Shown piece after piece: positions 12,323-15,410 of a DNA stretch of 15,410 bases (within the stretch, counting starts at the first letter, position 1; every line of letters begins with the position of its first letter). The notes under the pieces are model-generated. The model was not told the origin of the DNA. It searched no databases and saw only the letters and a program-made list of their open reading frames with translations. A program made the position numbers and the translations under genes. Origin of the DNA: a bacterium (GTDB lineage: Bacteria > Patescibacteriota > Patescibacteriia > Patescibacteriales > JAKAJF01); contig JAKAJF010000010.1 in the NCBI GenBank assembly GCA_021813875.1, forward strand, positions 1 through 15,410, read 5' to 3'.

Positions 12323-13256
12323 AAAAATTGTCGTTATTTTAGGCACTACCGCCAGCGGGAAAACCGGCTTAGGCGTCAAGCTGGCCCGAAAGTTCGACGG
12401 CGAGATCGTCTCCGCCGATTCCCGCCAGGTCTATAGAGGCATGGACGTCGGCACCGGCAAGGACCTGGAAGAGTATCGAATAGAAATCCCCAAATCCTCA
12501 ATTTCCAATCAAAGGAGATTTGTGAAGATCCCCTATCATCTCATCGATGTTGTCGGTCCGAATACGGGGTATAATTTAGCTAAATATAAAAAACAGGCGG
12601 AAAAAGCCATCGACGATATCTTGAAAAGAGGGAAGCTGCCGATCGTCGTCGGCGGCACCGGCCTTTACCTCGAAGCCTTGGTGGAGGGGTATGATCTGGC
12701 CCAGGCCAGGCCGGATCGGGGTTTCAGGGAAAGGTTCGAAAAAGCGAGCCTTGAAAAGCTGCTCCAGAAAATCCAGAAGCTCAATCCCGCTTTTGCCGGA
12801 AAGATAAATGAGAGCGACCGCAAGAACAGAAGAAGGCTGATCAGGTATCTGGAGATATTGGAACAGGGGGAGGGAGGTGGAGAAGCTCGAAAAAGATATG
12901 AGAGTCTCTTGATCGGGCTGACCAAGCCCAAGGAAGAGCTTGAGAAAAGGATCTATAAGCGATTGATAGATAGGTTGGAAAGGGAAGATATGGTCGGAGA
13001 AGTCAAGAGGCTCCATGAAGAAGGAGTCAGCTGGAAGCGCCTCGAAAGCTTCGGTCTCGAATATAGATTTGTCAGTCTCTACTTAAAGGGGGAGTTGGCT
13101 TACGAAGAGATGGTTGAGAAATTGTTCATCGCCATCCGCCAGTTCGCCAAAAGGCAGATGACCTGGTTCAGGAGGTGGGAGAGGAAGGGCGCCAAGATCC
13201 ATTGGATAAAGGCGCAAAGAGAAGCTCTTAGTTTGATAAAAGATTTTTTAAAATAA
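12309..13256 (+). CDS. miaA: tRNA dimethylallyltransferase
   Basis: A 315-aa protein of normal length. MiaA transfers dimethylallyl from DMAPP to N6 of A37 in tRNA, the step before MiaB. Seen in the sequence: P-loop GTTASGKT (12-19), the catalytic DSRQVY (37-42), VVGGTGLY (113-120), the helical insertion that grips the anticodon loop, NRRRLIRYLEILE, and the late IRQFAKRQMTWFR motif. The gene overlaps the end of miaB by 14 nt, so translation is likely coupled and the pathway is one operon. No good + strand terminator follows; the hairpin after the stop has its T-run on the opposite strand and serves the convergent gene. Confidence 0.96.
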   Translation: MEKNKKIVVILGTTASGKTGLGVKLARKFDGEIVSADSRQVYRGMDVGTGKDLEEYRIEIPKSSISNQRRFVKIPYHLIDVVGPNTGYNLAKYKKQAEKAIDDILKRGKLPIVVGGTGLYLEALVEGYDLAQARPDRGFRERFEKASLEKLLQKIQKLNPAFAGKINESDRKNRRRLIRYLEILEQGEGGGEARKRYESLLIGLTKPKEELEKRIYKRLIDRLEREDMVGEVKRLHEEGVSWKRLESFGLEYRFVSLYLKGELAYEEMVEKLFIAIRQFAKRQMTWFRRWERKGAKIHWIKAQREALSLIKDFLK

Positions 13257-13282
13257 AAAAGTCGGCACCTTAGGCGCCGACT
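13253..13282 (-). terminator. Intrinsic terminator for the - strand cysteine-rich gene
   Basis: Stem GCCGACT (13276-13282) with AGTCGGC (13260-13266) around a 9-nt loop. On the - strand it is followed by TTTTTTATTTT (complement of the A-rich run at the end of miaA). It overlaps the stop codon of the - strand gene. On the + strand no T-run follows, so it acts mainly on the - strand. Confidence 0.82.
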
Positions 13283-13722
13283 AATTGCTGTTTGGATGCG
13301 GGATGGCAGTCCCTGCAATTGGTCCAGGGTAGGACCCTTAGTTCGGGGTTGTGGTTGTAATCCGGGTTTTGCGGATCCAGGCCATGCTCGGAAGATAGTT
13401 CTTCCGGGCCGATAAGTCCTCCTCCGGGTGTCAGTAGTTTGTTACAGCCGGCGCATTTACCGGAAACTTCCACGGTTCCGCCTTCCTTCGTTTTTACAAA
13501 AACCTGCATATCACCTCCTCGTGCTCGGGGTTTTGTCGAACTTTTCGTCTTGCCGCAATGAAGACTTGCCTTTTGGCTGCAGCCAGGACCTCTCGTCGAG
13601 CATATGACTTGACAGGCTATCTCCTCTTCGGGCGGTACGTATACTTTACATAGCTTGCAGTCTTCGTCTTCTTCCGTCTTTTCACATCCCGTCACCAAAC
13701 ATAATTTCGGAACCCTGGGCAT
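13270..13722 (-). CDS. Cysteine-rich orphan protein with zinc-ribbon-like tail, two possible starts
   Basis: Not recognised. The long form is 150 aa from 13722 with Shine-Dalgarno AAAGGAG (13738-13732) 9 nt upstream. Residues 1-71 are rich in cysteine (C8, C13, C22, C25, C37, C41, C48, C56) and acidic stretches. The second part, from Met72 (MQVFVKTKEGGTVEVSGKC), has CAGC (89-92) and NCRDCHP near the end, which could form a zinc ribbon. Met72 is in frame and preceded by GAGGAGGTG (13520-13512), a near-perfect Shine-Dalgarno, so a short form of 79 aa may also be made or may be the main product. A lipobox-like VTGC (10-13) lacks a hydrophobic stretch, so I do not call a lipoprotein. It converges on miaA. 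Function unknown; metal binding is a reasonable inference. Confidence 0.72.
   Translation of the reverse strand: MPRVPKLCLVTGCEKTEEDEDCKLCKVYVPPEEEIACQVICSTRGPGCSQKASLHCGKTKSSTKPRARGGDMQVFVKTKEGGTVEVSGKCAGCNKLLTPGGGLIGPEELSSEHGLDPQNPDYNHNPELRVLPWTNCRDCHPASKQQLVGA
13512..13520 (-). promoter_or_regulatory. Strong internal Shine-Dalgarno before Met72 of the cysteine-rich gene
   Basis: Read on the - strand this is GAGGAGGTG followed by AT and then ATG (13509-13507). It is a longer anti-SD match than the site before the outer start. It encodes Arg-Gly-Gly in the long frame, so it could partly be chance, but the match is unusually good. Confidence 0.6.
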
Positions 13723-13757
13723 CCCTTACCTCTCCTTTCTTATTGCTAAAGAGCCTT

Positions 13758-13787
13758 AAAAAAAACATTCCTCGGAGGGAATGTTTT
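13758..13787 (-). terminator. Intrinsic terminator within the leader of the cysteine-rich gene
   Basis: Ten-bp stem AAAACATTCC (- strand 13787-13778) with GGAATGTTTT (13771-13762), 6-nt loop. On the - strand the run of T is eight long. It lies between the - strand promoter (13866-13893) and the gene start at 13722, so it would stop or attenuate transcription of the gene. The + strand has only four T here. Confidence 0.8.
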
Positions 13788-13804
13788 AAAAAAATATAAT
13801 GCCC

Positions 13805-13816
13805 GGGCGGCCGCCC
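13805..13816. repeat. Perfect 12-nt GC palindrome GGGCGGCCGCCC
   Basis: A self-complementary 12-mer in an otherwise AT-rich leader, next to a second small inverted repeat GATGATCCATC (13822-13832). On the - strand both lie between promoter and terminator and could form hairpins in the leader RNA, or the palindrome could be a protein site. Confidence 0.6.
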
Positions 13817-13865
13817 AAGCGATGATCCATCAAATTGGTGAAATTATTCTTTGCCATTGCTATCC

Positions 13866-13893
13866 ATGCTATCATATTTTTTTCTTTTGTCAA
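13866..13893 (-). promoter_or_regulatory. - strand promoter (TTGACA-N16-TAGCAT) for the cysteine-rich gene leader
   Basis: On the - strand, -35 TTGACA (13893-13888), 16-nt spacer, -10 TAGCAT (13871-13866). It would start a leader of about 136 nt reaching 13722. The -10 matches the consensus at four of six bases. Confidence 0.55.
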
Positions 13894-13941
13894 TTTGACT
13901 AATCTTAGCTTAAATCTTTATTTTTACACAGTTTCGGGGGC

Positions 13942-13969
13942 TTGACTTTTTCAACCCCTTTGATAAATT
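13942..13969 (+). promoter_or_regulatory. + strand promoter (TTGACT-N16-TAAATT) for the 103-aa gene
   Basis: -35 TTGACT at 13942-13947, 16-nt spacer, -10 TAAATT at 13964-13969, about 41 nt before the start codon at 14011. It is arranged back to back with the - strand promoter at 13866-13893. Confidence 0.55.
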
Positions 13970-14010
13970 GATCTGATTTGCTCTTATAAAAAAGGAAAGG
14001 GGGTGATGGC

Positions 14011-14322
14011 ATGGGCAGGCAGTGGCACAGGATCTTGGATCTTATCGAAGAAGCCCGCCTGGACGGCCGGAAGCTTATCTTGGCCTTCCGGAACGACCCG
14101 GAACTCATCGGGGCGGATTTCGGGCCTATCGTCGACAGTCTGCATCTTGCCATCGGCCCGGATGTCTATCCTTTCATATCCATAAAGAAAGCGATCGACG
14201 AGGCCGGGCGCAGGGTGGAATTGGATCTGCCCGGGAAAATCCGGGGAAATCTGATCGAGATCCGCTATCTGACCAAGACGGTGATCGGCAGGCAGATCTA
14301 TATCAAAAAAGACGGAAGTTGA
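14011..14322 (+). CDS. Orphan protein, 103 aa
   Basis: Not recognised. Small soluble protein starting MGRQWHRILDLIEEARLDGR, with alternating helix and strand character and a basic C-terminal part (NLIEIRYLTKTVIGRQIYIK). No cysteine, no membrane segment. The start is chosen because of a purine-rich site with GGGGG at 13999-14003, 7 nt upstream; overlapping alternative frames in the same region are shorter or have worse composition. It has its own promoter and a terminator that overlaps its stop, so it is monocistronic. It may be a small regulatory or nucleic-acid-binding protein, but nothing decisive is seen. Confidence 0.72.
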   Translation: MGRQWHRILDLIEEARLDGRKLILAFRNDPELIGADFGPIVDSLHLAIGPDVYPFISIKKAIDEAGRRVELDLPGKIRGNLIEIRYLTKTVIGRQIYIKKDGS

Positions 14323-14336
14323 TCCGTCTCTTTTTA
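14311..14336. terminator. Bidirectional intrinsic terminator between convergent orphan genes
   Basis: Six-bp stem GACGGA (14311-14316) with TCCGTC (14323-14328), loop AGTTGA that contains the + strand stop codon. TCTTTTTATTT follows on the + strand, and a run of six T follows on the - strand from the A6 at 14305-14310. It serves both the 103-aa gene (+) and the 197-aa gene (-). Confidence 0.85.
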
Positions 14337-14337
14337 T

Positions 14338-14931
14338 TTATAGATGCCTGATATATTCTTCTATGACTTCAAGCTTCTTGATTCCTTTGTCCAAATCTTC
14401 ATCCTTGCCCTTAATACCTTGCAATTCGCCCAGATGGAATTCCAATTCTTTCAAAGCTTTTTCCCTCAATTCGGTTTTTTTGACATTCCCAGGGATGATC
14501 TCCTGGGCCTCTCTAAAATGCTTAATCAGATTTTCAACCTGCAATTTGCGGCTCGCAATCTCCTTGGGGGTGAGATATTTCTCTCCATCGACCCCGAATC
14601 CCGTCTTTAAATAGGAATTTTGGACATTGTTCTCCTTCAGATTGATTATCCTTTTACTTAAAACTTCTTCAAGAATCTCGGCTTCGAAAAGATTTCCCAT
14701 CGAATTTTCCAGCTCCTGCAAAAGGTAAGTATCATCCAGCTTGAATGCTCGCAGATGATTTTCGAATTCTTTTATCGCAGCTTCTTTTTTCCAGCCATTT
14801 TTTAAATTTTCACCGGCTTCCTTCAAAATATTTAAAGCTTGCTGCTTTTCCTTGTCGCCGTATAAACCCTCGCCCAAAGGAGGCATGTGGGGCTGGCGGG
14901 GAAATTCATGTTTAGGAAGGGAAGTATCCAT
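14338..14931 (-). CDS. Orphan helical protein, 197 aa
   Basis: Not recognised. A highly charged, almost entirely helical protein (EKQQALNILKEAGENLKNGW, then LREKALKELEFHLGELQGIK) without cysteines or membrane segments, with coiled-coil-like spacing of Leu and Ile among Glu and Lys in the second half. The first 20 residues are proline- and histidine-containing and probably flexible. It is AT-richer than the housekeeping genes. A perfect sigma-70 consensus promoter lies just upstream, but there is no Shine-Dalgarno site in the short AT-rich leader (ACTACTCTAAT before the ATG). It ends at the bidirectional terminator. The promoter predicts strong expression of a protein whose role is unknown. 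Confidence 0.8.
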   Translation of the reverse strand: MDTSLPKHEFPRQPHMPPLGEGLYGDKEKQQALNILKEAGENLKNGWKKEAAIKEFENHLRAFKLDDTYLLQELENSMGNLFEAEILEEVLSKRIINLKENNVQNSYLKTGFGVDGEKYLTPKEIASRKLQVENLIKHFREAQEIIPGNVKKTELREKALKELEFHLGELQGIKGKDEDLDKGIKKLEVIEEYIRHL

Positions 14932-14959
14932 ATTAGAGTAGTTAATTATTATATTTTAT

Positions 14960-14988
14960 ATTATATCATAAATATAATAATATGTCAA
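14960..14988 (-). promoter_or_regulatory. Perfect consensus sigma-70 promoter (TTGACA-N17-TATAAT)
   Basis: On the - strand, -35 TTGACA (14988-14983), 17-nt spacer, -10 TATAAT (14965-14960), both hexamers exact. It starts 5 nt after the gatB stop and serves the 197-aa gene with a leader of about 22 nt. The strongest-looking promoter in the window. Confidence 0.88.
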
Positions 14989-14992
14989 TAGA

Positions 14993-15410
14993 TTAACTTT
15001 TGAGCCTTTTTAGGAGGATGTCCGCCACCTTCTTGGGATTAGCTTTGCCGCGGGTGGCAGCCATGGTCTGGCCGACCAGGAATTGCAAGACGTTCTCCTT
15101 GCCGGCCCGGTATTGTTCGACCTGGGTCGGATTCTTGGCCAAGACGCCTTCGATGATCTCCTCCAATTCAGCTTCATTATCCAATTGCTCAAGTCCGAGG
15201 TCGGCCATGATCTGCGAAGGGTCGCCGCCCTGACGATACAGGACTTCCATGATGGTTTGGGCGGCCGAAGAATTGACCTTTTCCTGATAAACAAGGGCGA
15301 TAAATTCGGCGAAGTTTTCCGGGGTGATCTTGATGTCCTTGATGGTCAGATTGTCTTTATTGATGTGCTTGAAGAGTTCGCCGGTCAGCCAGTTGGAAGT
15401 GATCTTGGCC
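14993..15410 (-). CDS. gatB: Asp-tRNA(Asn)/Glu-tRNA(Gln) amidotransferase subunit B, C-terminal part (5' end outside window)
   Basis: About 138 C-terminal residues; the frame runs off the window at 15410. GatB is the kinase/transamidase partner in GatCAB, which converts mischarged Glu-tRNA(Gln) and Asp-tRNA(Asn) into the correct aminoacyl-tRNAs, so the organism probably uses the indirect route for Gln and/or Asn. The visible part is the linker and the GatB/YqeY tail domain that holds the tRNA: SNWLTGELFKHI, the EKVNSSAAQTIMEVLYRQGG helices, IIEGVLAKNPTQVEQYRAGK, and the signature VGQTMAATRGKANPKKV near the end. The catalytic cradle lies outside the window. No terminator is visible between the stop and the next promoter. 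Confidence 0.95.
   Translation of the reverse strand, partial: AKITSNWLTGELFKHINKDNLTIKDIKITPENFAEFIALVYQEKVNSSAAQTIMEVLYRQGGDPSQIMADLGLEQLDNEAELEEIIEGVLAKNPTQVEQYRAGKENVLQFLVGQTMAATRGKANPKKVADILLKRLKS

Noticed and set aside
13681..13722. Lipoprotein signal in the cysteine-rich protein (VTGC)
   Set aside because: The hydrophobic core before the cysteine is far too short for a signal peptide.
1..15410. tRNA genes, CRISPR arrays, parS sites, DDE transposases
   Set aside because: Looked for by eye on both strands and not seen; degenerate parS sites could be missed without a search.

Overview
The window reads as a compact bacterial chromosome segment of mixed but roughly balanced base composition that uses the standard stop codons. 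I infer a Candidate Phyla Radiation / Patescibacteria (Parcubacteria-like) genome. This rests on several things together: a small GIY-YIG nuclease flanked by inverted CCCGC-type hairpins, a threonyl-tRNA synthetase without a TGS domain, a large lysine-rich single-pass membrane protein of a type common in these genomes, and many short orphan genes between housekeeping genes. No marker such as 16S rRNA is present, so the assignment is inference.

Layout. 1-1744: chromosome partition genes parA (3' part only) and parB on the + strand. They are separated by an AT-rich GIY-YIG nuclease gene sitting between two inverted hairpin repeats, which looks like a REP/RAYT-style element inserted into the parAB operon. 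1756-3243: three orphan + strand genes: a 42-aa peptide, a ~165-aa protein interrupted by a -1 frameshift, and a 191-aa membrane protein. They have near-consensus promoters, strong Shine-Dalgarno sites and their own terminators. 3246-6859: dnaE (DNA polymerase III alpha), probably on a leaderless mRNA. 6849-8315: a membrane-anchored protein with a lysine-rich cytoplasmic tail. 8317-8590: a promoter, a well-folded RNA region and a strong intrinsic terminator, with no convincing protein gene. 8598-10978: an Ham1/RdgB-like nucleotide-pool phosphatase gene and thrS, 4 nt apart, closed by a terminator. 10982-13256: miaB and miaA, overlapping, together making the 2-methylthio-isopentenyl modification at A37 of tRNAs.

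13258-15410: a zone with both strands in use. It holds a cysteine-rich protein gene on the - strand with a terminator-bearing leader, a 103-aa orphan on +, a 197-aa helical orphan on - behind a perfect sigma-70 consensus promoter, and the 3' end of gatB on -.

Promoters are unusually legible. Eight -35/-10 pairs have exactly 17-nt spacing and two have 16 nt. The -10 is TAAGAT before dnaE, miaB and the RNA region, TATTTT before the orphan genes near parB, and TATAAT before two others. For dnaE and miaB the start codon lies only 6-7 nt after the -10, implying leaderless transcripts. Orphan genes mostly carry strong Shine-Dalgarno sites.

The two most interesting items are the structured RNA with a possible antiterminator upstream of rdgB-thrS (8352-8590) and the hairpin-flanked GIY-YIG element (500-845). 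No tRNA, rRNA, CRISPR array or insertion sequence with a DDE transposase was seen. No gene-free stretch exceeds 300 bases; the longest (8316-8597 and 13723-14010) are described below.
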